Assembly (NCBI GenBank): GCA_050299555.1
Contig: JBNKWA010000070.1
Coordinates: 1-64,000 of the forward strand
Direction: 5' to 3'
DNA: 64,000 bases
Source: JBNKWA01 sp050299555
GTDB taxonomy: Bacteria > Pseudomonadota > Alphaproteobacteria > Rhodobacterales > Rhodobacteraceae
Below are positions 37,184 through 45,829 of this stretch, piece by piece; within the stretch, counting starts at the first letter, position 1; the number at the start of each line of letters is the position of its first letter. The translations under genes were made by a program, and so were the position numbers. Below the pieces are notes generated by a model. It was not told the origin of the DNA. It did not search any database and saw only the letters and a list, made by a program, of their open reading frames with translations.

Positions 37184-38356
37184 TCAGTTTCCGTCACCCA
37201 GCAGCATCGCCGCCCGCTCGCGCGGCAGGATCAGGTTCTGGCGGCCGACATCGGCCAGCCGGGTCTCGCCGCAGAAGGCCATGGAAAGGTCGAGCTCGTT
37301 CCTGATGATCTCCAGCGCCCGGCTCACGCCGGCCTCGCCCATCGCCCCGAGCCCGTAGATGAAGGCGCGGCCGACATAGACGCCCCGGGCGCCCAGCGCG
37401 ACGGCCTTCAGCACGTCCTGGCCCGAGCGGATGCCGCCATCCATGTGCACCTCGATCCGGTCGCCGACGGCGTCGACGATGCCCGGCAGCGCCTCGATCG
37501 AGGAAAGCGCCCCGTCGAGCTGGCGCCCGCCATGGTTCGACACGATCAGCGCGTCGGCGCCGGACTTGACCGCAAGCTCGGCGTCCTCGGGGTCCATGAT
37601 CCCCTTCAGGATCAGCTTGCCGCCCCAGCGGTCCTTGATCCAGGCGATGTCGTCCCAGTTCAGGCTGGGATCGAACTGGTTGGCCCAGCGGGTCAGCGAT
37701 GCGGTGTCGGTGACGTCCTTCACGTGGCCGACGACATTGCCGAAGCTGCGGTTGCTGGTCCCCAGCATCCCCAGTCCCCAGCGCCACTTGGTGGCGAGGT
37801 CCAGCAGCACCGGCAGCGTCGGCCTGGGCGGCACCGACAGCCCGTTCTTGAGGTCCTTGTGGCGCTGGCCGAGGATCTGCAGGTCCAGCGTCAGCACCAG
37901 CGCCGAGCAGCCGGCCGCCTTGGCCCGGTCGATCATTCCCCGGGCGAAGTCGCGGTCACGCATCACGTAGAGCTGGAACCAGAAAGGCTTGTCCACCTTC
38001 TCGGCCACCGCCTCGACCGAGCAGATGCTCATGGTCGACAGCGTGAACTGGCAGCCGAACGCATGGGCGGCGCGGCAGGCGAGGATCTCGCCATCGGCGT
38101 GCTGCATGCCTGTGGACCCGACCGGCGCCAGCGCCACCGGCATGGTCAGCGTCTCGCCGACCATCGGCATGGCCAGCGACCGCCCCTCCATGTTGCGAGC
38201 CACCTTCTGGCGCAGGCGGATCCTGGCGAAGTCGGCCTCGTTGGCGTGATAGGTCTGCTCGGTCCAGGAGCCGCAATCGGCGTAGTCGTAGAACATCCGT
38301 GGCACCCGGCGGCGGGCAAGCTGGCGCAAGTCCTCGATATTGGTGATGACGGGCAT
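37184..38356 (-). CDS. lldD: FMN-dependent L-lactate dehydrogenase / alpha-hydroxy-acid oxidase
   Basis: A 390-residue FMN enzyme of the alpha-hydroxy-acid dehydrogenase family. It oxidises L-lactate (or another 2-hydroxy acid) to the 2-oxo acid, passing electrons to quinones or cytochrome. Diagnostic segments are YDYADCGSWTEQTYHAN, LAPVGSTGMQHADGEILA, the active-site SNHGGRQLDG (His near residue 274) and HMDGGIRSGQDVLKAVALGA. ATG 38356 starts the conserved core. It would supply pyruvate for PEP synthase. No lactate regulator or permease is adjacent, so substrate is inferred from family only. Confidence 0.9.
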   Translation of the reverse strand: MPVITNIEDLRQLARRRVPRMFYDYADCGSWTEQTYHANEADFARIRLRQKVARNMEGRSLAMPMVGETLTMPVALAPVGSTGMQHADGEILACRAAHAFGCQFTLSTMSICSVEAVAEKVDKPFWFQLYVMRDRDFARGMIDRAKAAGCSALVLTLDLQILGQRHKDLKNGLSVPPRPTLPVLLDLATKWRWGLGMLGTSNRSFGNVVGHVKDVTDTASLTRWANQFDPSLNWDDIAWIKDRWGGKLILKGIMDPEDAELAVKSGADALIVSNHGGRQLDGALSSIEALPGIVDAVGDRIEVHMDGGIRSGQDVLKAVALGARGVYVGRAFIYGLGAMGEAGVSRALEIIRNELDLSMAFCGETRLADVGRQNLILPRERAAMLLGDGN

Positions 38357-38430
38357 CGGCTGACTCACCCCCTTCGTACTACGGCCATTCTCTAGACCGC
38401 AGTATTGGATCGCCAGTGGCGGCGCAAACG

Positions 38431-38943
38431 CTACTGCGCGGCGAAGGCGGCGATCTCGTCCGGGCCGCAGGTGGCAGCGCTGAAACAGGCCAGCATGGCG
38501 GCCTGCTGTGCCTCGGTGGGATTGGCCTTCAGCGGTCCGCCACAGGGGCCGAGCGTCAGGGCAAGGTCGTTGCCGTCGCGGGCGATGAACATCATGGAAG
38601 GCGTGTCTTCGGCGGGGAACTCGCCGCACCACATGCCGGTGCAGGTGACCTTGACCCGGACCGGCACCCGGTGGGTCTCGCCCAGGCCCGTCTGCGAAAG
38701 GAACTGGCCGGTAAACGTGTACGGTGCCGAGACGCCGCCTTCGACATTCTGGTTCTCGGGCGTCCGCTCGGGGATCGGCGGCAATGCCACGTCCGCCTTC
38801 AGCGTGCCTAGCACGGCGAAATATTCACCAGGCTGCTCGTCGAGTCGGTTGAAATCCTCGGCCAGGTTGGGCTGGGCGCAGGACAGCGCCAGCGCCTGCG
38901 CGGCCGAGGCTGCAAGGGCCGCGAGTGTGGCGAGTGTGCGCAT
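38431..38943 (-). CDS. Secreted hypothetical protein, 170 aa
   Basis: The protein has a signal peptide (MRTLATLAALAASAAQALAL), then a mature domain with six cysteines (SCAQPN, VTCTGMWCGEF, GPCGG, LACFSAATCG) suggesting disulfides in the periplasm. The central part (KADVALPP, YTFTGQFLSQTGLGETHRVP) looks beta-rich. The family is not recognised with confidence. ATG 38943 gives a clean signal peptide. It lies between lldD on the same strand and rplY divergently. Confidence 0.65.
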   Translation of the reverse strand: MRTLATLAALAASAAQALALSCAQPNLAEDFNRLDEQPGEYFAVLGTLKADVALPPIPERTPENQNVEGGVSAPYTFTGQFLSQTGLGETHRVPVRVKVTCTGMWCGEFPAEDTPSMMFIARDGNDLALTLGPCGGPLKANPTEAQQAAMLACFSAATCGPDEIAAFAAQ

Positions 38944-39058
38944 GATCCGTTCTCCTTCTTCGCGTCGGCCCTGCCCGGTCGCGCAGGGTCACCTGCAATG
39001 ATAGTCTTGCCGTCGGCCATGGCCATGCCCCGGGGCGTGGCGCGGCAGAAATCCGCCC

Positions 39059-39087
39059 TTTCCAAGCCGGGGTCAATGGCGTATAGG
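39059..39087 (+). promoter_or_regulatory. Candidate rplY promoter
   Basis: TTTCCA (39059-39064) and TATAGG (39082-39087) are 17 bases apart, giving a start near 39094, about 50 bases before the rplY ATG. The match is moderate. Confidence 0.35.
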
Positions 39088-39144
39088 CGCGCCCTCGTGG
39101 CGCTGCACCCTGGAGGAGCGCCAACATCATGAGGAGTTACGCCA

Positions 39145-39783
39145 ATGGCCGAGAACGCGGTTCTCAAAGCCACGGCGCGTGCGGGGACAGGCAAGGGAGC
39201 CGCCCGCGCTGCACGCCGTGAAGGACAGGTGCCGGGAGTGATCTACGGCGGCGGGCAGGACCCGCAATCGATCAACGTCGAGTTCAACACGCTGCTGACG
39301 CGGCTCAGGGCGGGCAAGTTCCTGTCCAAGCTGCTGGAGATTGAGCTTGACGGCACCAAGACCCAGGTCATCTGCCGCAGCGTGCAGCGCGATGTGGTCA
39401 AGGACCTGCCGATCCATGTCGATTTCCTGCGGCTGTTGCCGACGACACGGATCGCGCTGTTCATCCACGTGGAGTTCACGAACCATGAGGATTCGCCCGG
39501 CCTGAAGCGCGGCGGCACGCTGACCGTGGTGCGCCCCGAGGTCGAACTGATGGTGACGGCCTCCAACATCCCCGATCACCTGACGGTGGATCTGACCGGC
39601 TACGAGATCGGCGACGTCATCACCATCTCGAAGATCGACCTGCCCGCCGGCTCGGTGCCGACCATCACCGGCCGCGACTTCGTGATCGCCAATGTCGGCG
39701 CGCCGAGCGGCCTGCAGTCGGCAGAGTCGGAAGGCGGGGCCGAAGAAGGCGGCCAGGGTGGAGAGGACGAGGCCGAGGAATAG
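39145..39783 (+). CDS. rplY: 50S ribosomal protein L25 (Ctc/TL5 long form)
   Basis: A 212-residue 5S rRNA-binding protein. The N-terminal L25 domain (KGAARAARREGQVPGVIYGG, then LLEIELDGTKTQVICRSVQ) is followed by the CTC/TL5 beta domain (VEFTNHEDSPGLKRGGTLTV). An acidic Gly/Glu-rich tail follows (SEGGAEEGGQGGEDEAEE). The long form is typical of alphaproteobacteria. rplY is normally followed by pth, but here a two-component pair on the opposite strand separates them. Confidence 0.96.
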   Translation: MAENAVLKATARAGTGKGAARAARREGQVPGVIYGGGQDPQSINVEFNTLLTRLRAGKFLSKLLEIELDGTKTQVICRSVQRDVVKDLPIHVDFLRLLPTTRIALFIHVEFTNHEDSPGLKRGGTLTVVRPEVELMVTASNIPDHLTVDLTGYEIGDVITISKIDLPAGSVPTITGRDFVIANVGAPSGLQSAESEGGAEEGGQGGEDEAEE

Positions 39784-39792
39784 GTCTCGGCT

Positions 39793-39830
39793 GGTCGGGC
39801 GCGCTGGCTCTGCAGCCGCGCGCACCGACC
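39793..39830. terminator. Long hairpin between rplY and response regulator
   Basis: GGTCGG-GCGCGC-GGCT and AGCC-GCGCGC-CCGACC (with single-base bulges) form a long stem starting 9 bases after the rplY stop and ending 7 bases before the end of the convergent regulator gene. A bidirectional terminator is likely. Confidence 0.5.
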
Positions 39831-39837
39831 TCCGGGG

Positions 39838-40470
39838 TCAATTCAGGCGGTCGCGCACTTCGTAGTCCTGGTCGATGATGTTGAGCAGCTTCATCGACAG
39901 GGGAACGAGCGCCCCCGCACTCTGCTTGCTCTGAACGCCCTCGACGATCGGGAGCGGGCCGTCATCGCCGGAATCGATGCGGCGCAACAGTTCGAGCACG
40001 CCGGGCTGAGTGGTCAACCCACGGATGAGCGTGTTGGCCTTGAGCGTCGTGGCCATCGCCTGGACGAGGTACTGGCAGTTCAACTGCTCCTTCGAAACAT
40101 AGTCGGCGCAGCCGCACCTGAGTGCCGCGACAGCGACATCGGCGCTGGCCTGCGAGGCGACCATGATCGGCGCCAGTTGCCAGTTCAGCGTAGAGTTGCA
40201 CAGCAGGCGCACCGCGTCGAAGCCGTCGCCGTCCTCAAGGCGGTGGTCGATAAAGACGACATCGTAGCTGTACGTGTCGATCAGGCGAGCGAGCTGTTCC
40301 AGATTGGCTGCCGAATCGAGCATGATCCTGAGGCCGGCCTCGTGGATAAGCGACGCGATGCGACGTCGGTCCAGCGCGTCATCGTCGAGTACGAGGCCGC
40401 GGATCCAGGTCGTTGGCGCGAGATTGCGCTCGATCCAATCCGTGGTCTTCTTCTGGCTGGGCGACATCAT
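39838..40470 (-). CDS. Response regulator without a recognised output domain
   Basis: A 210-residue protein with a receiver domain. The acidic pocket is VLDDDAL (about residues 29-31), the phosphoacceptor is Asp75 in VVFIDHRLEDGDG, the Ser/Thr position is in IMVASQ, and the lysine is in ADYVSKEQL (about 127). About 20 residues precede the domain and about 80 follow. The C-terminal part shows no helix-turn-helix or enzyme motif I recognise. It follows the histidine kinase gene by 12 bases, so they form a pair. Confidence 0.82.
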   Translation of the reverse strand: MMSPSQKKTTDWIERNLAPTTWIRGLVLDDDALDRRRIASLIHEAGLRIMLDSAANLEQLARLIDTYSYDVVFIDHRLEDGDGFDAVRLLCNSTLNWQLAPIMVASQASADVAVAALRCGCADYVSKEQLNCQYLVQAMATTLKANTLIRGLTTQPGVLELLRRIDSGDDGPLPIVEGVQSKQSAGALVPLSMKLLNIIDQDYEVRDRLN

Positions 40471-40482
40471 TTGCGGCTCCTT

Positions 40483-41373
40483 TTAGTCCGGTGCTGTCGA
40501 GGTTTTTCGCAACGCCTTGGAAGGGGCCTTGTCCACGGACGTTGCGCTGATAGGCGAGCCGGGCGGTTTACCCGGTTTCGCATTGTATGCCGAGCATGAC
40601 GGGTCGGCGCCGTTCCCTGCTTTTTTGGGGGCAGTTGGAAATTCGGCGATCATGCAGGTTCCACGCCGCGTCTGGCGCGACCGCACGAGCAGGCGTCCAC
40701 CGCAGCGTTCCAGAACGTGGCGGACGATGGCGAGACCAAGCCCGCCCGCGCTTGGCGGCAGTTCGATATCAGCATGGCAGGTGCCGTTCTTGTTCTCCGG
40801 TGGCCTTTGCCAAGGCAGTCCGGGACCGTCATCCTGGATTGCGATGCGGACGACGGCGCCGACTTCCTCGGCCCAGACGGTAATCCGTCCATCCGGCCGA
40901 TCGTGATGCCGCGCGGCATTGCCGATCAGGTTTCGCAACACGGCCAGAAGATCCGTGGGCGGGCAGTCGAGCTGCGGTACCGGCTCGATGACGTCGACCA
41001 CGAAACCCGGAGGGATACCGGCGTCCCGAACGGCCCGGAACAGGAGCTCGGACATCGTGAGTGGTGTCTTTGAGGGCAGATGGCCGGCCGCATGATCGAG
41101 CAGTTCGCAGAGCAGCCGGTCCAGCCGCCGCGCCTGTTCACCGATTGCCCGGATGTCATCATGGAGCGCCGCAGCGCTGGTGCGGCTTTCGTCAGCGTGA
41201 AGGCGCTCTGCCGCCCACCCTGCAAGGTTTTCGATACCGCGCAGCGGGGCGCGAAGGTCATGTGCGGCAACGGTCAGAAGCCAGTCGCGGCCGAAGCGGG
41301 AGTCAAGGGGTACAGCCCCCGATCCGGCTATCGCCTGGCGCCGTTGCTCGGGCGGGGTGCGTCTTTGCGGCAT
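40483..41373 (-). CDS. Sensor-less histidine kinase
   Basis: A 296-residue kinase. The H-box is VAAHDLRAPLRGIENL (His about 38), the N-box is NLIGNAARHHDR, G1 is DDGPGLPW and G2 is GGLGLAIVRHVL. There is no membrane segment and almost no region before the H-box, so any input must come from partner proteins or from the cytoplasm. About 45 Pro/Ser/Lys-rich residues follow the ATPase domain. ATG 41373 is preferred; an upstream ATG at 41508 would add residues with no family features. It is cotranscribed with the response regulator. Confidence 0.82.
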   Translation of the reverse strand: MPQRRTPPEQRRQAIAGSGAVPLDSRFGRDWLLTVAAHDLRAPLRGIENLAGWAAERLHADESRTSAAALHDDIRAIGEQARRLDRLLCELLDHAAGHLPSKTPLTMSELLFRAVRDAGIPPGFVVDVIEPVPQLDCPPTDLLAVLRNLIGNAARHHDRPDGRITVWAEEVGAVVRIAIQDDGPGLPWQRPPENKNGTCHADIELPPSAGGLGLAIVRHVLERCGGRLLVRSRQTRRGTCMIAEFPTAPKKAGNGADPSCSAYNAKPGKPPGSPISATSVDKAPSKALRKTSTAPD

Positions 41374-41567
41374 TTTTGAAAGCGCGACCCGGGGCCGCCA
41401 AGTGTTAGAAATTCGGCAACAATTTGAGCCATTGCTACGGTCGATGTGTTGCCGAGAAGTAAAGAACGCTGCTACCGTGAAAGGCAATTGCGGGTGCCCG
41501 GCGGGCATTTTCGGGGCTTCGGTGCCTGGATGGCCGCTTTCTCGGGTGAATCCATCAGGGCTGAGGC

Positions 41568-42251
41568 ATGAAACTTGTCATCGGACTTGGCAATCCGGGC
41601 GCCAAGCACGCCCAAAACCGGCACAATATCGGCTTTTTGGCCGTCGAGCGAATCGCTGCCGAGCACCGATTCGGCCCTTGGCGGAGCAAGTTCAAGGCAG
41701 AGATCGCCGAGGGCAGCGTTGGCGGCGAGAAGGCGATCATCGTCAAGCCGCAGACCTACATGAACCTCAGCGGCCAGGCGGTGGGCGAGGCGATGCGCTT
41801 TTACAAGCTGCAGCCGGCGGACGTCATCGTGCTCTACGATGAACTCGACCTCGCACCGGGAAAGATGCGGGTCAAGCGCGGCGGCGGGTTGGCCGGTCAC
41901 AACGGGCTGCGGTCGATCAATGCGCATATCGGCCCCGATTTCATGCGCGTGCGCCTGGGGATCGGCCACCCCGGCGACAAGGCGCTGGTAAGCCGGCACG
42001 TGCTGTCCGACTTCGCCAAGGCGGACGCCGATTGGCGCGAACCCCTGCTGGACGCGGTGGCTGTCGAGTTCGGGACGCTTGCCAAGGGCGACGAGGCGGG
42101 GTTCATGAATGCCGTGGCCCTGCGGCTGAAGCCGCCGCGTGAGAAATCCGGCAAACCGCCCGAGCCGGCCAAGCCCCACGATAGCCCGCAGGACGCCGTG
42201 ACCGCGGACACGCGCAGCGCATTGCAGAAGCTGATCGACAGGTTTTCGTGA
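41568..42251 (+). CDS. pth: Peptidyl-tRNA hydrolase
   Basis: A 227-residue enzyme releasing peptide from stalled peptidyl-tRNA. The catalytic His19 is in GNPGAKHAQNRHNIGFLAV, and further signatures are KPQTYMNLSGQAV, LYDELDLAPGKMRVKRGGG and GHNGLRSI. The C terminus is extended by about 35 Pro/Lys-rich residues. Its stop overlaps the GTG of the DUF2332 gene (GTGA). Confidence 0.96.
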   Translation: MKLVIGLGNPGAKHAQNRHNIGFLAVERIAAEHRFGPWRSKFKAEIAEGSVGGEKAIIVKPQTYMNLSGQAVGEAMRFYKLQPADVIVLYDELDLAPGKMRVKRGGGLAGHNGLRSINAHIGPDFMRVRLGIGHPGDKALVSRHVLSDFAKADADWREPLLDAVAVEFGTLAKGDEAGFMNAVALRLKPPREKSGKPPEPAKPHDSPQDAVTADTRSALQKLIDRFS

Positions 42252-43288
42252 GCGTCCGCGTGGCCTTTGTCGACCAGGCCGAGCATTGTGCCAGGTTGGG
42301 CTCGCCCTTCATGGCAAGGCTCATGCACCTTTTGGCGGTGCGGCTCGACCGCACCACCGCTGCGGGGCGGCACGTACTCGATTGGCCGGGTCAGGCTTCC
42401 GCTCACGTCGACGCGGTGCCGCTGCGGCTGGCGGGTGCCCTCCATGCGCTGGTGTTGACCGGACAGGACGCCGATCTCGCCGCTGCCTATCCGCCGAACG
42501 AAGTTGACGACGGGCCACTATGGCAGGCGGTTACCGGTGCCCAGGGTCGCCACGGCGACTTCATCATCGACTGGATGGGGTCGCCTCCGCAGACAAACGA
42601 AGTGCGGCGGATGAATGCGCTGTTCCCGGGCTTTCTTGTCGTGGCATCCCGTTTCGGTTTGCCGTTGCGGCTGTCCGAGATTGGTGCCAGCGCCGGATTG
42701 AATCTCAACGCCGACGCCTTCGGATACCGTTTCGGCGAGGCAGCCTGCGGCGATGCGGATAGTGCCGTGCAGATGGCACCCGGCTGGACCGGCCCGCCTC
42801 CGCCCGGCGCACGGGTTGCGGTGCTCGAACGCGCCGGCTGCGATCTCAACCCGCTCGATCCGTTCAGCGGCGACGACGTGCTGCGGCTGACCGCCTTCAC
42901 CTGGCCCGACCAGACCGACCGCTTGGCCCGGCTACAGGCGGCGCTGGCCATTGCCCGTGCCCGCGGAACCTCGGTCGAAAGGGCCGATTGCGTCGGCTGG
43001 CTGCAACGGCGTCTCGCCCAGGCTCGGCCGGATGCCGCACATGTCATCTACCATTCCATCGTCTGGCAGTATCTGCCGGCCGCCGCGCAGGCTCGGACGC
43101 AGGCGCTGATCGAATCGGCAGGGCGCGCGGCGGATGAAAATGCGCCGGTCGCGTGGCTGCGCATGGAGGGCGATGGCCGGACCGACAGTGCCGCGATCAC
43201 GCTGCGGCTCTGGCCCAATGGGCACGAAAGGCTGATCGCGCGGGCGGATTTCCATGGCCGCTGGGTCGACTGGCGCGGCTGGGGCTGA
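42248..43288 (+). CDS. DUF2332 family protein
   Basis: A 346-residue protein matching the alphaproteobacterial DUF2332 family. A methyltransferase-like glycine-rich turn (LSEIGASAGLNLNADAFGYR) lies near residue 140, and YHSIVWQYLP is near 265. The function is unknown; a SAM-dependent methyltransferase fold is a reasonable guess from the GASAGLNLN motif. The GTG start overlaps the pth stop, which indicates translational coupling. Confidence 0.82.
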   Translation: MSVRVAFVDQAEHCARLGSPFMARLMHLLAVRLDRTTAAGRHVLDWPGQASAHVDAVPLRLAGALHALVLTGQDADLAAAYPPNEVDDGPLWQAVTGAQGRHGDFIIDWMGSPPQTNEVRRMNALFPGFLVVASRFGLPLRLSEIGASAGLNLNADAFGYRFGEAACGDADSAVQMAPGWTGPPPPGARVAVLERAGCDLNPLDPFSGDDVLRLTAFTWPDQTDRLARLQAALAIARARGTSVERADCVGWLQRRLAQARPDAAHVIYHSIVWQYLPAAAQARTQALIESAGRAADENAPVAWLRMEGDGRTDSAAITLRLWPNGHERLIARADFHGRWVDWRGWG

Positions 43289-43331
43289 TCCTTACGAGGG
43301 GTGCGACATAAAGTTCCGCAGCGATTCCGAA

Positions 43332-43359
43332 TTGCCTAATTTTGTTAGCCTGATATTTT
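43332..43359 (+). promoter_or_regulatory. Candidate promoter of ethylmalonyl-CoA mutase
   Basis: TTGCCT (43332-43337) and TATTTT (43354-43359) with 16-base spacing lie in an AT-rich pocket about 30 bases before the ATG. A TTGC-N6-GCAA near-palindrome lies just downstream (43362-43375) and could be an operator, but the regulator is unknown. Confidence 0.4.
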
Positions 43360-43389
43360 CGTTGCAGTGCAGCAATTGACGGATTCGGC

Positions 43390-45357
43390 ATGGACGACGT
43401 GAAAAAGGACAGACCCTGGCTGTTTCGCACCTATGCCGGGCATTCGACGGCTGCGGCCTCGAACGCACTCTACCGCGAGAACCTGGCGCGTGGGCAGACG
43501 GGCCTCTCTGTTGCTTTCGACCTGCCGACCCAGACCGGCTACGACAGTGACCACCCGCTTGCGTCGGGCGAGGTCGGCAAGGTCGGCGTCCCGATCAGCC
43601 ATCTCGGCGACATGCGGGCCCTGTTCGACGGCATCCCGGTCGAGCAGATGAACACCTCGATGACCATCAACGCGACGGCACCGTGGCTGCTGGCGCTCTA
43701 TCTCGCGGTGGCCGAGGAGCAGGGCGCGGACGCAGACAAGCTGCAGGGCACGGTCCAGAATGACATCATCAAGGAGTATCTTGCGCGCGGCACCTACATC
43801 TATCCGCCCGAGGCGTCGCTCAGGCTGATCGGTGACGTGGCCGAGTACTGCTATGGCGCAGTGCCGAAATGGAACCCGATGAACGTCTGCTCCTACCACC
43901 TGCAGGAGGCGGGGGCGACGCCGGTGCAGGAGCTGGCCTATGCGCTGGCCACGGCGCAGGCGGTGCTCGACCATGTGCGCGGCCGGGTGCCCGAGGCGGA
44001 TTTCCCGAAGATCGTGTCGCGCATCTCGTTCTTCGTGAACGCCGGCATCCGTTTCGTCACCGAGATGTGCAAGATGCGGGCCTTCACCGAGCTCTGGGAC
44101 GAGATCTGCCGCGACCGCTATGGCGTCACTGACGACAAGCTGCGGCGCTTCCGCTACGGCGTGCAGGTGAACTCGCTGGGCCTGACCGAGCAACAGCCCG
44201 AGAACAACGTCTACCGCATCCTGATCGAGATGCTGGCGGTGACGCTGTCGAAGAACGCCCGCGCGCGGGCGGTGCAGCTGCCGGCCTGGAACGAGGCCCT
44301 GGGCCTGCCGCGGCCCTGGGACCAGCAATGGTCGCTGAGGGCGCAGCAGGTGCTGGCCTACGAGACCGACCTTCTGGAATACGGCGATCTATTCGACGGC
44401 AACCCGGCGGTGACGGCAAAGGTCGAGGCGCTCAAGGCGGAGGCACGCGAGGAGCTGGCCGATATCGGCAAGCTCGGCGGTGCGGCGGCGGCGATCGAGG
44501 CGATGAAGGCGCGGCTGGTGGAGTCGAACGCCGCGCGGCTCAGGCGGATCGAGACCGGCGAGACCGTGGTGGTGGGCGTCAACCGATACGAGGCCAGCGC
44601 GGAAAGCCCGTTGACCGCCGGCGATGGCAACATCGTGACCGTCGATCCCGGCGTCGAGGCCGACCAGATCGCGCGGCTGAACGCCTGGCGCGAGGCGCGC
44701 GACGCGGCGGCGGTCGAGGCGGCGCTGTCCGAACTCGGACGCGCGGCCCAAAACGGCGACAACATCATGCCGGCCTCGCTCGCCTGCGCAAAGGCCGGCG
44801 TCACCACCGGCGAGTGGTCGGGCGCGCTCCGCCAGGTGTTCGGCGAGTACCGGGCCCCGACCGGCGTCGGCAGCGCCATCTCCAATTCCGCCGAGGGACT
44901 GGACGAAGTCAGGGCCGAGGTCGCCAGGGTGACCGAAACGGTCGGCGCGCCGATCCGGTTCCTGATCGGCAAGCCGGGGCTGGACGGCCACTCCAACGGC
45001 GCCGAGCAGATCGCTGTCAGGGCGCGGGACTGCGGCATGAAGGTCTTCTACGAGGGCATCCGCATGACCCCCGAGGCGATCGTCGAGGCGGCGAAGGCGA
45101 ACCAGGTGCATGTGGTCGGCCTGTCGGTGCTGTCGGGCAGCCACCTGCCGGTGATCGGCGAGGTGATGCAGCGGATGCGGGCAGCCGGGCTGGCCGGCGT
45201 GCCGGTGGTGGCCGGCGGCATCATCCCCGAGGCCGACGCGCAGCGGCTGGCCGAGATGGGGGTGGCGCGGGTCTACACGCCCAAGGATTTCGACCTCAAC
45301 CGGATCATGACCGACGTCTTGGCCCTGGTCGGCAACGCCCGGCTGGCGGCGGAATAG
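43390..45357 (+). CDS. ecm: (2R)-Ethylmalonyl-CoA mutase
   Basis: A 655-residue B12-dependent mutase converting ethylmalonyl-CoA to methylsuccinyl-CoA in the ethylmalonyl-CoA pathway of acetate assimilation. The substrate TIM barrel has RPWLFRTYAGHSTAAASNAL, VAFDLPTQTGYDSDHP and MNTSMTINATAPWLLALY. The C-terminal cobalamin domain has GKPGLDGHSNGAEQIAV (Co-ligand His about 535). The YRENLARGQTGLS start and single-chain form match the Ecm/MeaA branch more than methylmalonyl-CoA mutase, but that split cannot be proved by eye. The other pathway genes mch and mcl2 lie 11-13 kb away. Confidence 0.9.
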   Translation: MDDVKKDRPWLFRTYAGHSTAAASNALYRENLARGQTGLSVAFDLPTQTGYDSDHPLASGEVGKVGVPISHLGDMRALFDGIPVEQMNTSMTINATAPWLLALYLAVAEEQGADADKLQGTVQNDIIKEYLARGTYIYPPEASLRLIGDVAEYCYGAVPKWNPMNVCSYHLQEAGATPVQELAYALATAQAVLDHVRGRVPEADFPKIVSRISFFVNAGIRFVTEMCKMRAFTELWDEICRDRYGVTDDKLRRFRYGVQVNSLGLTEQQPENNVYRILIEMLAVTLSKNARARAVQLPAWNEALGLPRPWDQQWSLRAQQVLAYETDLLEYGDLFDGNPAVTAKVEALKAEAREELADIGKLGGAAAAIEAMKARLVESNAARLRRIETGETVVVGVNRYEASAESPLTAGDGNIVTVDPGVEADQIARLNAWREARDAAAVEAALSELGRAAQNGDNIMPASLACAKAGVTTGEWSGALRQVFGEYRAPTGVGSAISNSAEGLDEVRAEVARVTETVGAPIRFLIGKPGLDGHSNGAEQIAVRARDCGMKVFYEGIRMTPEAIVEAAKANQVHVVGLSVLSGSHLPVIGEVMQRMRAAGLAGVPVVAGGIIPEADAQRLAEMGVARVYTPKDFDLNRIMTDVLALVGNARLAAE

Positions 45358-45829
45358 CCGCCGCCGACACGGCCCTTCGGCAGCGTCCCCATGGGGACGG
45401 GGTGTCAAGACACTGGAATCACGCGAAATCCCGTGGGGACGCTTGTGGGGACGGTTCTGGATCGCGCCCGGGCCGCTCCCTGCCCGCGCGCCCCGTCGCA
45501 ACTGGCGGCACGATCGGGGCCCTGACCAGGCGTCCCCATGGGGACGGGGGGTCAAGGTACTGGAATCAGGGCATTTCCTATGGGGACCCCTCTGGGGACA
45601 GGGGGATCGCGATCCGGGGGCACGGCAGGGCGTCCCCATGGGGACGCTTCCTAACATACTGATATAATTGGTATATCCGTGGGGACACTGGTGGGGCGTC
45701 ATTTCCGTGGCTCTGCGTCCGGCTTTCCGGCGCGACTCCAGCCTGCACTTCCCGCAACGTGACGGCGTGATCGCTACCCACCGCCCCGCGCCCGGGTTAG
45801 AAAGGCCCCGGCTGACAGATGGAGGGGGC
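45358..45829. other. Intergenic region carrying second repeat cluster
   Basis: The 472 bases between ethylmalonyl-CoA mutase and the DUF4260 gene (both plus strand) contain no convincing gene. The first 340 bases hold the second GTCCCC cluster. The remainder up to the DUF4260 start should contain its promoter. Confidence 0.6.
45385..45698 (-). repeat. Cluster of three inverted-orientation GTCCCC repeats
   Basis: Palindromes GTCCCCATGGGGAC are at 45385-45398, 45532-45545 and 45632-45645, each followed by GTGGGGAC or TGGGGAC ending 55-56 bp from the palindrome start. A further GGGGAC (GGGGCG in the last copy) lies 12 bp beyond. On the minus strand the first two read GTCCCCA, GATTCCAGT, CTTGAC, palindrome, matching the cluster at 36.8-37.2 kb in opposite orientation. 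The third has the AT-rich interior ATTATATCAGT. Confidence 0.9.

Noticed and set aside
36772..37197. Overlapping open frames with periodic PHGD, SPWGR and VGTVLGT peptides
   Set aside because: They appear on both strands and in several frames exactly over the GTCCCC repeats, have no start signals, and simply translate the DNA repeat.
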